In this document: in pieces, positions 26,801-35,590 of the stretch
Layout of the letters: each line of letters begins with the position of its first letter
Position numbering within the stretch: position 1 is the stretch's first letter
Assembly (NCBI RefSeq): GCF_021568705.1
Contig: NZ_JAKGTH010000007.1
Coordinates: 186,001 to 250,000 of the forward strand
Direction of reading: 5' to 3'
Length of the DNA: 64,000 nt
Source of the DNA: Gillisia lutea
Lineage (GTDB): Bacteria; Bacteroidota; Bacteroidia; Flavobacteriales; Flavobacteriaceae
The notes under the pieces: model-generated
The model's database searches: none
What the model was told of the DNA's origin: nothing
What the model saw: the letters and a program-made list of their open reading frames with translations, nothing else
Position numbers and translations under genes: made by a program

Positions 26801-27250
26801 CTAAATGCCTTCCTCTACAGGTACTGTAATGGTGGTGTACTGATTTTCATCGTCTACATTCTTACCTATCCAAAGATTAAAAGTATAAGGTTCAGCCTCA
26901 TCTATGGTAATATAAAAGGAAGTTGTGTGTTCGAGATTTGTTGCTTCATCAGTGCAATTAGTAAGGTTAGCATCGCGCGATCCCACTCCTACAACATAGA
27001 TATTTCTGCGTTTTTCCCCGGTGGTACCTTCTCGGGTAACTTCAATTCCTGCAGGATCATGACAGGCAGAGGGCAGCCTGTAAGTGACTTCAATTTCATA
27101 GGTTTTTCCATTTTCAAAAGCCTCTGGAAGATCTGCATCTATTACTTCAGCAGCTTCATACACAATACTAGGTCCATCATCATCCACGTTACAGCTTATT
27201 AAAGTTAAAGTGCATAGGAATAATAGCGCTAATTTTTTCATCATTTTCAT
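26801..27250 (-). CDS. Small lipoprotein, function unknown
   Basis: 149 residues with a lipoprotein signal (LISC, Cys20) followed by the acidic NVDDDGPS, then a beta-rich body. Two cysteines (in LPSACHDPAG and NLTNCTDEAT) may pair. I do not recognise the family. Its upstream region carries the ECF-like promoter pattern shared with the gene at 29352, so it is probably under the adjacent sigma factor or a related one. An alternative start two codons downstream (second or third Met) is possible. Confidence 0.8.
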   Translation of the reverse strand: MKMMKKLALLFLCTLTLISCNVDDDGPSIVYEAAEVIDADLPEAFENGKTYEIEVTYRLPSACHDPAGIEVTREGTTGEKRRNIYVVGVGSRDANLTNCTDEATNLEHTTSFYITIDEAEPYTFNLWIGKNVDDENQYTTITVPVEEGI

Positions 27251-27278
27251 TTTTTAGGGTGAATATATATTTTACTTA

Positions 27279-27307
27279 TATGAGCTTGAAAAACTAAAAG
27301 GTTGCGT
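27279..27307 (-). promoter_or_regulatory. ECF-sigma-like promoter, copy 1
   Basis: Read on the minus strand: ACGCAACCTTTTA, 7 unconserved bases, then AAGCTCATA, ending 28 bp before the lipoprotein start codon. The same two blocks with the same spacing occur upstream of the gene at 29352-29792. GCAACC and (C/G)TCATA with 16 bp between them fit an extracytoplasmic-function sigma promoter (-35 with AAC, -10 with TC). Confidence 0.6.
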
Positions 27308-27328
27308 AAAACTTAAATATTTATTTTT

Positions 27329-28654
27329 TTAAAACTTAAAGCTTACACCAGAATAGATTCCAAAATAATAGGGTTTGAAATTTGAAGTGTTACTAAAAGT
27401 ATTAAGTTGATATTTAAAAATAGGCTCAAAATTGAACTGAAATAGTGGAGAAATCTTATAGTTTAATCCTACTCCAAGATTCCCGGTAAAACTAATTTTA
27501 TTAAGGTTGCTGGCTTCACCCAAATTTGTGGTGTAATTAGCAGAATTTAGGGAGACCGAATTTTCATTTAAAAATAAAGTACTAACTCCTCCAATTAGAT
27601 TGATACCAAATTTAGAATCTAGAACATTATATTCAAGCTCGGCCGGCACTTCCAAAAAGCTGAGGTTCTGGTTAAGACTCCCATTAATAGATACGCCATT
27701 TTCACTAGGACCCGTAAAACTAAGCATACTACCCTCAATTACTTCGGAATTTAAGGCGGAAGCATAACTGATATTCTGTGTGGTATAACTTAAATTGACC
27801 TTGCTTAAACCCGAACGGATCTTTATTTTTTCTGAAATTTGATAGGCCAGATTTACACCATAGGCCATAGATATATCGCCACTTCCGTTGTTATCGGCAA
27901 AACTCTTATCTATAGAATTGCCTTTTCCGATATTGTCAAAATACACAGCAGCTGCAGTAGGGGCAATGCTGAATCGCTTACTCAGGGAAGGGCTTTGTTC
28001 CTCGTCCTCATCTTCGTTCAATTGATTATTGGTAATTTCTGCTAATAGATCTTTTTCATTTTTTTTCTTAACATGTTCCTTTTCTATAGTTGCTGCTAAA
28101 GCAGGTGACTCTATGTTGTTAGAATTTAAGCGGTTCTCATTACTATTTTTAGCCGGAGAAATACTATCAGAAATCACTTGTTCTGAAATAGTCGTGATAG
28201 GATTATTTTTTTGAATAGAATAACCTGATGTTCTCTTAGTTTTAATTTCAGTTGAAGGGATGTTCTTGCTATAAGCTTCTTGGAAATCCTTTTTTAATTG
28301 ATCGATCTCAGTCTGTTTGATGGCAGAAATTAAAAAATTTTCTGTTTCCAGCATGATCTTGCTGAATTGAGCTGAAGTAAAATGAGGAGCATTTGGTATA
28401 GGTTTATTTTCAGAAGATATCACATAGAAGTCAGAACCCTTGACATTATTCTGTTTATTCTTATAAAGAGTAAAAAGCAATAATAAGGCAGCTGCAGTTC
28501 CGGCCAATTTAAACCAAAATGGAAGTAATCTTCTTTCTCGTTCTTTCTGGGGTAAATTCTGCGAAATATTTTCCCAGACCTCACTGGGTGGTTGGGTTTC
28601 AGCATCTCTGAATTTATCCCTGAACAGGTCGTCTATATTTTTTGTTTTCTTCAT
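27329..28654 (-). CDS. Probable anti-sigma/outer-membrane beta-barrel protein
   Basis: 441 residues in three parts: a charged N-terminal segment (1-45, IDDLFRDKFRDAETQPPSEVWENI) of the kind found at the cytoplasmic end of Bacteroidota anti-sigma-like proteins; one membrane helix (about 47-64, KLAGTAAALLLLFTLY); and, after a Ser/Asn/Glu-rich linker to about 225, a beta-rich C-terminus ending in Phe (YFGIYSGVSFKF) that looks like a small porin barrel. It overlaps the sigma factor gene by 4 bp (ATGA). Role inferred: holds the sigma factor inactive and senses the envelope. The barrel call rests on strand pattern and the terminal Phe. Confidence 0.8.
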   Translation of the reverse strand: MKKTKNIDDLFRDKFRDAETQPPSEVWENISQNLPQKERERRLLPFWFKLAGTAAALLLLFTLYKNKQNNVKGSDFYVISSENKPIPNAPHFTSAQFSKIMLETENFLISAIKQTEIDQLKKDFQEAYSKNIPSTEIKTKRTSGYSIQKNNPITTISEQVISDSISPAKNSNENRLNSNNIESPALAATIEKEHVKKKNEKDLLAEITNNQLNEDEDEEQSPSLSKRFSIAPTAAAVYFDNIGKGNSIDKSFADNNGSGDISMAYGVNLAYQISEKIKIRSGLSKVNLSYTTQNISYASALNSEVIEGSMLSFTGPSENGVSINGSLNQNLSFLEVPAELEYNVLDSKFGINLIGGVSTLFLNENSVSLNSANYTTNLGEASNLNKISFTGNLGVGLNYKISPLFQFNFEPIFKYQLNTFSNTSNFKPYYFGIYSGVSFKF

Positions 28655-29193
28655 AACCTTTTCTCCATTTTGTTTTTCTCACAGCACTCAATTTTTTCCT
28701 TTAATTTAAGCCGTGCGCGAGAAAGGTTAGATTTAGAGGTTCCTATAGAAATGTTCAGCATTTCTGAAATTTCCTGATGTGTATATCCATCCATTGTATA
28801 CAAATTGAACACTAATCGGTACCGATCTGGTAACTCTTGAATAATTTGAATTAAAAACTCCAAACTCATATCTTCTTCCTCAAATTCTACTTCGGGAATA
28901 GCAGTATAAGCTTCTTCAATTCTCAAAAATGTGGGTTTATTATGATATTCTTTTAGTGCGGTATTTATTATAATTCGGGTCATCCAGCCCTCAAAAGACC
29001 CAGAGCCTTTAAATTGATGTATGTTCTGAAAGATTTTTATGAACCCATCCTGAAGACAATCCTTTGCCTGCTCATAACTACTGGCATATTTCAAACACAG
29101 AATAAAGAACTTTCCTGAAAAAGTGCGGTATACTTCTTCCTGAGCCTTACGATCCTGTTTCTTACAAAGAGAAATAAGCTTTTTTAGATTCAA
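28651..29193 (-). CDS. RNA polymerase sigma factor, ECF family
   Basis: 180-residue sigma-70 family factor with only regions 2 and 4. Region 2, about 20-90, contains CLKYASSYEQAKDCLQDGFIKIFQNIHQFKGSGSFEGWM; region 4, about 115-165, contains LPDRYRLVFNLYTMDGYTHQEISEMLNISIGTSKSNLSRARLKL, the DNA-binding helix-turn-helix. The open frame begins at a TTG (29191-29193 on the minus strand) directly after a stop codon, and no upstream ATG is available, so TTG is the likely start. Co-transcribed with the probable anti-sigma protein. Confidence 0.92.
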   Translation of the reverse strand: MNLKKLISLCKKQDRKAQEEVYRTFSGKFFILCLKYASSYEQAKDCLQDGFIKIFQNIHQFKGSGSFEGWMTRIIINTALKEYHNKPTFLRIEEAYTAIPEVEFEEEDMSLEFLIQIIQELPDRYRLVFNLYTMDGYTHQEISEMLNISIGTSKSNLSRARLKLKEKIECCEKNKMEKRL

Positions 29194-29351
29194 TTACAGC
29201 GGTTTTTTGACACAGGTTTTACAAACTTATTATTTTAATAAAGTTTGGTTATTCTAAAGTAATTAAAGGTTCGATATTGATTCATTCTAATTTTTAAATT
29301 ATTGAGGTCTTTTAAAGTGATTTCCAAAATAGCTATAATTATTTTAACGCA

Positions 29352-29792
29352 TTACTTTTCATACTCTAATCCAGGACCATCGCATTGATGCCATGTGCTT
29401 ATCATTTTTCCATTAGAGATATAAAGAAGTTCCATTAGTCGGGTGTTATAACATGTTCCAATTAATGGGTTTATTGTGTCATATACCAATTCAGCAATAA
29501 CTTCGTTATTTTCATTTGACATAAATTCATGTTCCTCTGAAAAGACATACGTTCCTGTGGCAGTTGTAACACTATCTCCCCGCATTCTTGTTTTAGAAAA
29601 AGTCTGGTCATTATTAAAAAAATAGTATTCTTGCCACTCCATATTATCACCTGTGGTTTCGGTATAACTGGCACTTCCAGTCATCTTTACAAGTTCCCAT
29701 CTTCCTTCATAGTTTTCCATATTTACATCCTCTGTTTCTTTAGTGCAGGAGATTATTAAGGAAACGAGTATTAAAAGTGTGATTTTTTTCAT
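29352..29792 (-). CDS. Lipocalin-like lipoprotein, function unknown
   Basis: 146 residues; lipobox IISC (Cys16), then a body with a lipocalin-like opening (YEGRWELVKMTGS) and alternating beta strands (YYFFNNDQTFSKTRMRGD, TGTYVFSEEHEF, LMELLYISNGKMISTWHQCDG). Two cysteines may form a disulfide. Many Bacteroidota lipoproteins share this pattern without known function. It lies upstream of the sigma factor gene on the same strand with a 158-bp gap, and its promoter region carries the ECF-like motif. Confidence 0.78.
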   Translation of the reverse strand: MKKITLLILVSLIISCTKETEDVNMENYEGRWELVKMTGSASYTETTGDNMEWQEYYFFNNDQTFSKTRMRGDSVTTATGTYVFSEEHEFMSNENNEVIAELVYDTINPLIGTCYNTRLMELLYISNGKMISTWHQCDGPGLEYEK

Positions 29793-29811
29793 GTTTTAGA
29801 TCTTATATAAT

Positions 29812-29840
29812 TATGACCTTAAATTCTTAAAAGGTTGCGT
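29812..29840 (-). promoter_or_regulatory. ECF-sigma-like promoter, copy 2
   Basis: On the minus strand: ACGCAACCTTTTA, 7 unconserved bases, AAGGTCATA, ending 19 bp before the start codon. Identical in the -35-like block and in spacing to the copy at 27279-27307. The sigma gene itself does not show this pattern upstream. Confidence 0.6.
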
Positions 29841-30028
29841 GGGATTTTAAATAATACTCGACATAAGATAAAAGAAGTCTTCATTTTACTACTTAAATTA
29901 TCCTTTTATAATTTCATTACCATAGGTTTAACGCCAGATTGGGAGCTGTCTTGCATGAAATGTAATACTTTCGAAAAAAGCTGTTTTTAACCGAAACAGT
30001 CAATTATTTTGAAGTAAAAAATTGAATT

Positions 30029-31423
30029 ATGTCAGAAAAGAAAAAAGAATTAGAAACAATTAATCCAGCAACCGGTGAGCCTATAAAGAGCTATCCTATA
30101 ATGACGAATGAAGAAGCAGAACAGGCCGTAAGGAAATGTCATGAAGCTTTTTTAGATTGGCGTTTAAAATCGCATGAAGAACGTGGACAAATTATAAAAG
30201 CAATCGGGAAGCAGCTAGATTCCTATAAAAAGGAGCTTTCAGAACTAATGACTCAGGAAATGGGGAAATTAGTTTCTCAGGGAATCCAGGAGGTGGAGCT
30301 TTGTGCTGCTATTTGTAACTGGACCGCAGAAAATGGACCTAATGAATTGAAAGATGAGAAGCGCACTTTACCCAATGGTGGAAAGGGCGTAATAACCTAT
30401 GCTCCTATGGGGGTTATCTACGGAATCCAACCTTGGAATTTCCCTACTTATCAGGTAATACGCTATGCCATTGCCAACTTAATGGCCGGAAATGGTATTC
30501 TTTTAAAACATGCAGAAAATGTAACTGGTTCGGCCCTGCTTTTGGAGGAAATCTTTAGAAAAGCTGGTTTGCCTGAAAATTTATTTACGGTTCTTAGAAT
30601 TGATCATGACCAATCAAACGCTATTATCGAAAGTAAATTGGTAAGAGGGGTCACCTTAACAGGAAGCTCGGCAGCGGGAAAAATTGTTGGAAAGAAAGCC
30701 GGAGAAGAATTGAAAAAAGCGGTCTTAGAATTGGGTTCTAACGACGCCTACATTGTTATGGATGATGCTGATGTAGAACTTGCCGTAAAAACTTGTGTGC
30801 AGGGGAGAGTGTACAATAATGGGGAAACCTGTGTCGCCGCAAAACGTTTCGTAGTTACAGAAAAGGTATACGATAAGTTTAAAAGCGGATTTGTAGAAGC
30901 CATGAAAGAAATAAAGCATGGAGATCCAACAAAAGAAGATAGTGATATTGGGCCTATGGCCAGAAAAGACTTGCGAGAGAAATTACATGAACAGGTTGAA
31001 GAGAGTGTGAAAAAAGGAGCAGAGATCTTATGTGGAGGGGAATTACCTCAAGGTAAAGGTTATTATTACCCGGCAACAGTATTAGGAAACGTAAGTCCCG
31101 GACAACCTGCGTATGATGATGAGCTATTTGGCCCTGTAGCTTCTTTAATAAAGGCGAAAGATAACCAAGATGCCTTGCGCATTGCTAATGATAGCCAGTT
31201 TGGACTTGGTGGTGGAATCTTTTCTCAAGATGAAAAAAAGGCTTTTGAATTGGCCAGTAAGTATTTTGATACCGGAATGGTATTTATAAATTCCTTCGGA
31301 CTCGCACAGCCAAATATGCCATTTGGGGGAGTTAAAAACTCAGGTTTTGGTAAAGAACACGGTGGATTTGGGATGCATGAATTCATAAATGCAAAAGCTG
31401 TAATGGCCTTGAGTCAGGAATAG
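30029..31423 (+). CDS. Succinate-semialdehyde dehydrogenase family (aldehyde dehydrogenase)
   Basis: 464-residue NAD(P)-dependent aldehyde dehydrogenase. The cofactor and catalytic landmarks are present: PWNFPTYQ (135-142), TLTGSSAAG (209-217), the general base Glu234 in LELGSND and nucleophile Cys268 in NNGETCVAAKRF. The NNGETC form is typical of GabD/YneI-like enzymes that oxidise succinate semialdehyde. It stands alone with a strong terminator after it; a link to uronate metabolism (for example ketoglutarate semialdehyde) is possible but unsupported here. Confidence 0.88.
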   Translation: MSEKKKELETINPATGEPIKSYPIMTNEEAEQAVRKCHEAFLDWRLKSHEERGQIIKAIGKQLDSYKKELSELMTQEMGKLVSQGIQEVELCAAICNWTAENGPNELKDEKRTLPNGGKGVITYAPMGVIYGIQPWNFPTYQVIRYAIANLMAGNGILLKHAENVTGSALLLEEIFRKAGLPENLFTVLRIDHDQSNAIIESKLVRGVTLTGSSAAGKIVGKKAGEELKKAVLELGSNDAYIVMDDADVELAVKTCVQGRVYNNGETCVAAKRFVVTEKVYDKFKSGFVEAMKEIKHGDPTKEDSDIGPMARKDLREKLHEQVEESVKKGAEILCGGELPQGKGYYYPATVLGNVSPGQPAYDDELFGPVASLIKAKDNQDALRIANDSQFGLGGGIFSQDEKKAFELASKYFDTGMVFINSFGLAQPNMPFGGVKNSGFGKEHGGFGMHEFINAKAVMALSQE

Positions 31424-31465
31424 ACAAGGAGTTGAAAATTTCAACTTAAGTAATTTATACAAAAA

Positions 31466-31502
31466 AAAGAAGGCTTAAGATTCTGATTCTTAAGCCTTCT
31501 TT
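31466..31502. terminator. Two-way terminator
   Basis: Fifteen-base perfect arms around a 7-base loop (TTCTGAT), with A/T tails on both sides. It separates the aldehyde dehydrogenase gene from the convergent GH115 gene. Confidence 0.9.
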
Positions 31503-31510
31503 ACATTACA

Positions 31511-34381
31511 TTAATCTCGAACTTTTACCTTATAACTTTCAGGCGGACCTAAATACGAAGGTTTTATTGCAGAACTCTTAATAACAATTTTTTGAAGTAC
31601 TACCCCTGAATCGATAGGCCATATTTTAAGACTGTGATTGCCAGAAGATGATATTTTGAACTCAGAATTAACAATTTTTAGATTATTGCTTACAGCAGTA
31701 TCCCAGCTATCAGAAGAATCATTAACTAAATTTAAAATTTTTGGGTCACTATTATCTATGGAATATGCAAATTCAATTCCGCCTTCATTTTGATAGTCTA
31801 AAGTTGGTGATAAATAGAAATCAATTTTCATTTCTCCTGAACTGGTAGTAAAAAAATCATACACTAAATAGTCATTAGTTTTAGCAGGTTTTCGTTTAAT
31901 TGGCAAAGAGGGTAAGGGTGCCATGGCAGATGCAGTCCTTCCCAAATTTGGGATTTTCTTCCAACCTTGATTATTATCCTGTAGATTCCTGGAATAATTA
32001 ACTGCTTCCATAGAAATATAGCCGTTACTTTCTACAAAACCTCTTATAGAATCTGTTTTAAAATTATTGATTTTAACAGTGACCGCAACGGTAGAATTCC
32101 CTCCTTTTATAATTACAGGAACTTCCTTTAAACCCTTGGGAGCTTTCATCCAATCAACTTGTAGCCATATTTTTTCCTGATCTTCAATATTCCCTTTTTC
32201 TTCTGAAATTTTCAACCAGGCTGTTTTGTTTTTTATAGTATAATTGAACGAACTTTTGCCTTTATTGAAAATTTCTATATAATACTTCTGATCATTATAA
32301 GGATCAAATACAGGAAGGCTGGCAGCAACTGAATCATTTGGCCAGCTTTGAGTAGAACCTTCTACCGCCACACCCATTTCTGGTTTTTCTGGAAGAATAA
32401 CTTTTTCAACCTTCGGCATATTATTATGCTCTGGCTGTTGCCAGTAAGTGTATCCAATATGCGTTTGGGACATCATGTGGTTCCATTTACCGTCTGCCAA
32501 TTCGTGATGATAATAGTCTGTTAAGATCGAGTCTCTTTGAAATAATTCTTTTACTTTCTCAGCAGTTTCATTTGTTGCTGCGCGACCTTGTTTAGCATAT
32601 AACTTATTTCTCCCTGCAGTAATATATAGCTCGTTAAGGTTTGCAGAGGCCTGAATAGGGAATAGAACCAACTGATAAAAGGCGTCTTTATAATCTTCTG
32701 CCAATTGTTCGTTTAATTTTTCGGCTTTTGCTACTAAGTCCTTATAGTCGGTAAGTATTTTTTCCGCTTCATTATAATTGGTAAGACTATAGGTCTCAGG
32801 ACTAAGTAGTTCGGGTTTTCTTCGACTATTATATTTGGTATAGCTAAGAAGCAAATCTGCAATTTCTGTTGCATGGGCTTCTCCGAACTGTTGTTTCGCC
32901 CAATTGATAGCATAAGTTTCCAGATTCAATTCTGAAATTGCTTCGGGATTCCACGCATAATCGAGAAAAAATGAAATTGGAAATTCCATAGGTTTTATAT
33001 CACCTACGTTTACGATCCATAAGCGCTTAGCATCATAATTATATGCAAGGTTCATTTGTTCCCAAACCCTTGAAATTTGCGTAGTGTTAACCCATTTGTA
33101 ATTCCTGGGACCTCCTACATAATCAAAATGATAATAAATTCCGTAGCCACCTGCTCTTGGTTTTTCTTTTGGATTTGGTAATTTCCTAATATTTCCCCAG
33201 TTATCATCCGCTAGTAAAAGGGTAACATCCTCGGGAACACGCATTCCCTGATCGTAATAATCCTGCACTTCTTTATATAAAGCCCATACCTGAGGGGTTT
33301 CCTCAGTTGGTTTTCCTGTTACTTCCGCAATAATCTCTCTTTGATCTTTTACTATATTTTCTAAAAGACTAATAGCGGTACCTTCACTCATAGGCTCATC
33401 GCCATCGCCACGCATTCCAACGGTAACAATGCTTTCATTGTTACCCATGCGCTTCATTCCTTCTTTCCAGAATTTTCTCAGGTTTTCGGGGTTGGTATTA
33501 TAATTCCAGTCACCATTCCCAAATCTTCGCCATTCATCATGCGCTCTCATTAAAGGTTCGTGGTGTGAAGTCCCAATTACTACCCCATATTCGTTAGCCA
33601 GAAACGGGTTTTTTGGATCATCATCATAAAAAGCACTTCCCCACATGGCTGGCCATAAGTAGTTGCCTTTCAGTCTTAAAATTAATTCAAAAACATGTTC
33701 GTAAAATTTATGATTAAATCCGCCAAATTTCTCTGAACTCCATCCTGAAAGCGCCGGCGCTTCATCATTAATGAAAATTCCACGGTATTTCACTTTTGGG
33801 GTGCCCTTAGAATGTTTTCCCGGTGTAACGTAAAGTTCTTTATTCTTAGATACAGGCACATCGGCCCACCAATACCACGGAGAAACACCAATTTCAGCAG
33901 AGACATCGTACATCCCGAATATGGTGCCCCGTTTATCGCTTCCAACAATTATTAATGCTTGTGCTACATTAGGATAAGGGTTTTTTACTATCTGAATAGA
34001 AAAAGTCTCCCATTTCCCCTCAATCTCATTTACTTCTAATTTATTTCTCTCTACAAGATCCTGAATTATTTTACTCTTCCCCAAGGTTCCTATAATTATT
34101 GGGGAAGTTGAATTTACTTCAGAATTCAAAATAATGGAAGGAGTTTGATCGCTAACTCTTTCAATATCTTTTCTGAAGTTTCCAGCCGTTTTTAGAACTC
34201 CGCTAAAATCTGTACTATCCATGTAAATAGTAGCGACAGCCGATTGTGTGACCAAAGGGAAATATTCAGTATTAGGAGAAGTGGAGATATAGGAATTTTG
34301 AGCTGTAACTGAAGTTTGGAAATAAATTCCAATCAGTATACCTGCCCAAATTCTGAAGCTGTTATTTTTTTTTGTTTTCAT
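31511..34381 (-). CDS. Alpha-glucuronidase, GH115
   Basis: Removes (4-O-methyl)glucuronic acid from inside xylan chains. Signal peptide from ATG 34381 (MKTKKNNSFRIWAGILIGIYFQ...VTAQ); the longer frame from 34438 overlaps GH10 and hides this signal. About 956 residues with the GH115 order: N-terminal alpha/beta domain, a TIM barrel beginning near PKVKYRGIFINDEAPALSGW with GNYLWPAMWGSAF, GTSHHEPLMRAHDEW and VGMRGDGDEPMSEGTA, then helical and C-terminal beta domains (about 790-955, SNGYISMEAVNYSRN). Last gene of the leftward xylan cluster. Confidence 0.95.
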   Translation of the reverse strand: MKTKKNNSFRIWAGILIGIYFQTSVTAQNSYISTSPNTEYFPLVTQSAVATIYMDSTDFSGVLKTAGNFRKDIERVSDQTPSIILNSEVNSTSPIIIGTLGKSKIIQDLVERNKLEVNEIEGKWETFSIQIVKNPYPNVAQALIIVGSDKRGTIFGMYDVSAEIGVSPWYWWADVPVSKNKELYVTPGKHSKGTPKVKYRGIFINDEAPALSGWSSEKFGGFNHKFYEHVFELILRLKGNYLWPAMWGSAFYDDDPKNPFLANEYGVVIGTSHHEPLMRAHDEWRRFGNGDWNYNTNPENLRKFWKEGMKRMGNNESIVTVGMRGDGDEPMSEGTAISLLENIVKDQREIIAEVTGKPTEETPQVWALYKEVQDYYDQGMRVPEDVTLLLADDNWGNIRKLPNPKEKPRAGGYGIYYHFDYVGGPRNYKWVNTTQISRVWEQMNLAYNYDAKRLWIVNVGDIKPMEFPISFFLDYAWNPEAISELNLETYAINWAKQQFGEAHATEIADLLLSYTKYNSRRKPELLSPETYSLTNYNEAEKILTDYKDLVAKAEKLNEQLAEDYKDAFYQLVLFPIQASANLNELYITAGRNKLYAKQGRAATNETAEKVKELFQRDSILTDYYHHELADGKWNHMMSQTHIGYTYWQQPEHNNMPKVEKVILPEKPEMGVAVEGSTQSWPNDSVAASLPVFDPYNDQKYYIEIFNKGKSSFNYTIKNKTAWLKISEEKGNIEDQEKIWLQVDWMKAPKGLKEVPVIIKGGNSTVAVTVKINNFKTDSIRGFVESNGYISMEAVNYSRNLQDNNQGWKKIPNLGRTASAMAPLPSLPIKRKPAKTNDYLVYDFFTTSSGEMKIDFYLSPTLDYQNEGGIEFAYSIDNSDPKILNLVNDSSDSWDTAVSNNLKIVNSEFKISSSGNHSLKIWPIDSGVVLQKIVIKSSAIKPSYLGPPESYKVKVRD

Positions 34382-34418
34382 TATTACAAACTTTTTCAGT
34401 TCAGGAAATTGCATGTTT

Positions 34419-35567
34419 CTAATTGTTCTGCTCATCAAAATCTACCACTTTCCAGTAGGCTTTTTTAGGTTTTAGATCTTCATCAAAGAGTAAGGGGTAA
34501 TTCTTTCTGCCTTCTACAGGATAAGTATCCAGCCAAGAATATTTATCAGAAACATTCCAGAAAGTCACGCCGGTTAATACATCTTTATAATCTCTAAACA
34601 CTTTGAAGAACATATCATATTTTTCAAGTTGTTGCTGTTGAAGTTCTTCAGTGAACTCAGATGATTCTCCGGATTTCAAAGCACGTCGTTCTTTTTCCCA
34701 TGGGTAGATGGAAACATCTAACTCTGTAATTTGAACCTCAATTCCCAATGATGAATACATATCTAAAGCTTTACGAAGCTCCTCTTCTGAAGGACTGAAT
34801 ATCGACCAATGCCCTTGAATTCCGACACCATCTACAGGCACTCCTTTATGGATCAGGTTTTTAAGTAGTTTGTAAATTCTATCTCTTTTTTCAGGAATAA
34901 TTGCATTGTAGTCATTATAGAAAAGTTTGGCGTTGGGATCTGCTTCATGAGCATATTCAAATGCTTTTATCAAAAAATCTTCTCCTGCTATTTCATACCA
35001 ATCTGAGTTTCTCAAGAACTCATTCGGATTATCATCTATGGCTTCATTTACTACATCCCAAGCGTAGATTTTTCCTTTATAACGAGAAACTACCGAGTCT
35101 ATATGAGTTTTCATTCTTTTTAAAAGTTCCTCCTTTGTTACTTTTTTTCCGTTTTCATCTTTAAATATCCAATCGCCTGTTTGTTGATGCCAAACCAAAG
35201 CATGACCTCTCATTTTAATTTTGTTAGCCTGGGCAAAATCAACAATTTTATCGGCATCTTCCCAGTAGAACCTGTCTTTTTCAGGGTGGATAGGTCCCAT
35301 TTTCATTACGTTTTCCGGGGTAACACTATTATACTCTTTTAAAATTAGGGTGGCAGACGGTCCTTCCAGAGATCTAGGGGAAACAGCTACGCCCATCGAA
35401 AAAAAGTTAGCGTAGTAATCTTTCAATCCTTTTTCCTTATTTACAGCTACATTTTTCTCTTCGGAAGACAATGTATCCTCTTTTTCTGATTTTGATTTAC
35501 ATCCTGTGAGTAAGGACAAACAAATTAAAACTAGGGGCAGACTGTGTTTAAAGTGAAGATTTTTCAT
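34419..35567 (-). CDS. Endo-1,4-beta-xylanase, GH10 lipoprotein
   Basis: Cuts the xylan backbone. Lipobox LTGC (Cys23) and a charged linker place it on a membrane, most likely the outer membrane surface or periplasm. The catalytic domain (about 45-378) has the acid/base Glu175 in WDVVNEAID and the nucleophile Glu282 in QITELDVS, plus the substrate-binding RGHALVWHQQ. Single GH10 domain without binding modules. It lies between uxuA and GH115 with gaps of 23 and 37 bp, so one transcript is likely. Confidence 0.96.
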   Translation of the reverse strand: MKNLHFKHSLPLVLICLSLLTGCKSKSEKEDTLSSEEKNVAVNKEKGLKDYYANFFSMGVAVSPRSLEGPSATLILKEYNSVTPENVMKMGPIHPEKDRFYWEDADKIVDFAQANKIKMRGHALVWHQQTGDWIFKDENGKKVTKEELLKRMKTHIDSVVSRYKGKIYAWDVVNEAIDDNPNEFLRNSDWYEIAGEDFLIKAFEYAHEADPNAKLFYNDYNAIIPEKRDRIYKLLKNLIHKGVPVDGVGIQGHWSIFSPSEEELRKALDMYSSLGIEVQITELDVSIYPWEKERRALKSGESSEFTEELQQQQLEKYDMFFKVFRDYKDVLTGVTFWNVSDKYSWLDTYPVEGRKNYPLLFDEDLKPKKAYWKVVDFDEQNN

Positions 35568-35590
35568 ATTACAATTAGTTTAGTGAATTT

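Noticed and set aside
27296-27307. GGTTGCGTAAAA resembling a half of the xylan LacI operator
   Set aside because: No CG-centred second half; the block instead matches the other ECF-like promoter with fixed spacing to a TCATA block.
26801-31423. The sigma-factor island as a mobile element or defence system
   Set aside because: No integrase, transposase, tRNA, direct repeats or defence-type domains; the genes look like ordinary flavobacterial chromosome content.
34382-34438. Longer N-terminus for GH115
   Set aside because: The extension overlaps the GH10 coding end and puts 19 residues before a clean signal peptide that begins at ATG 34381.
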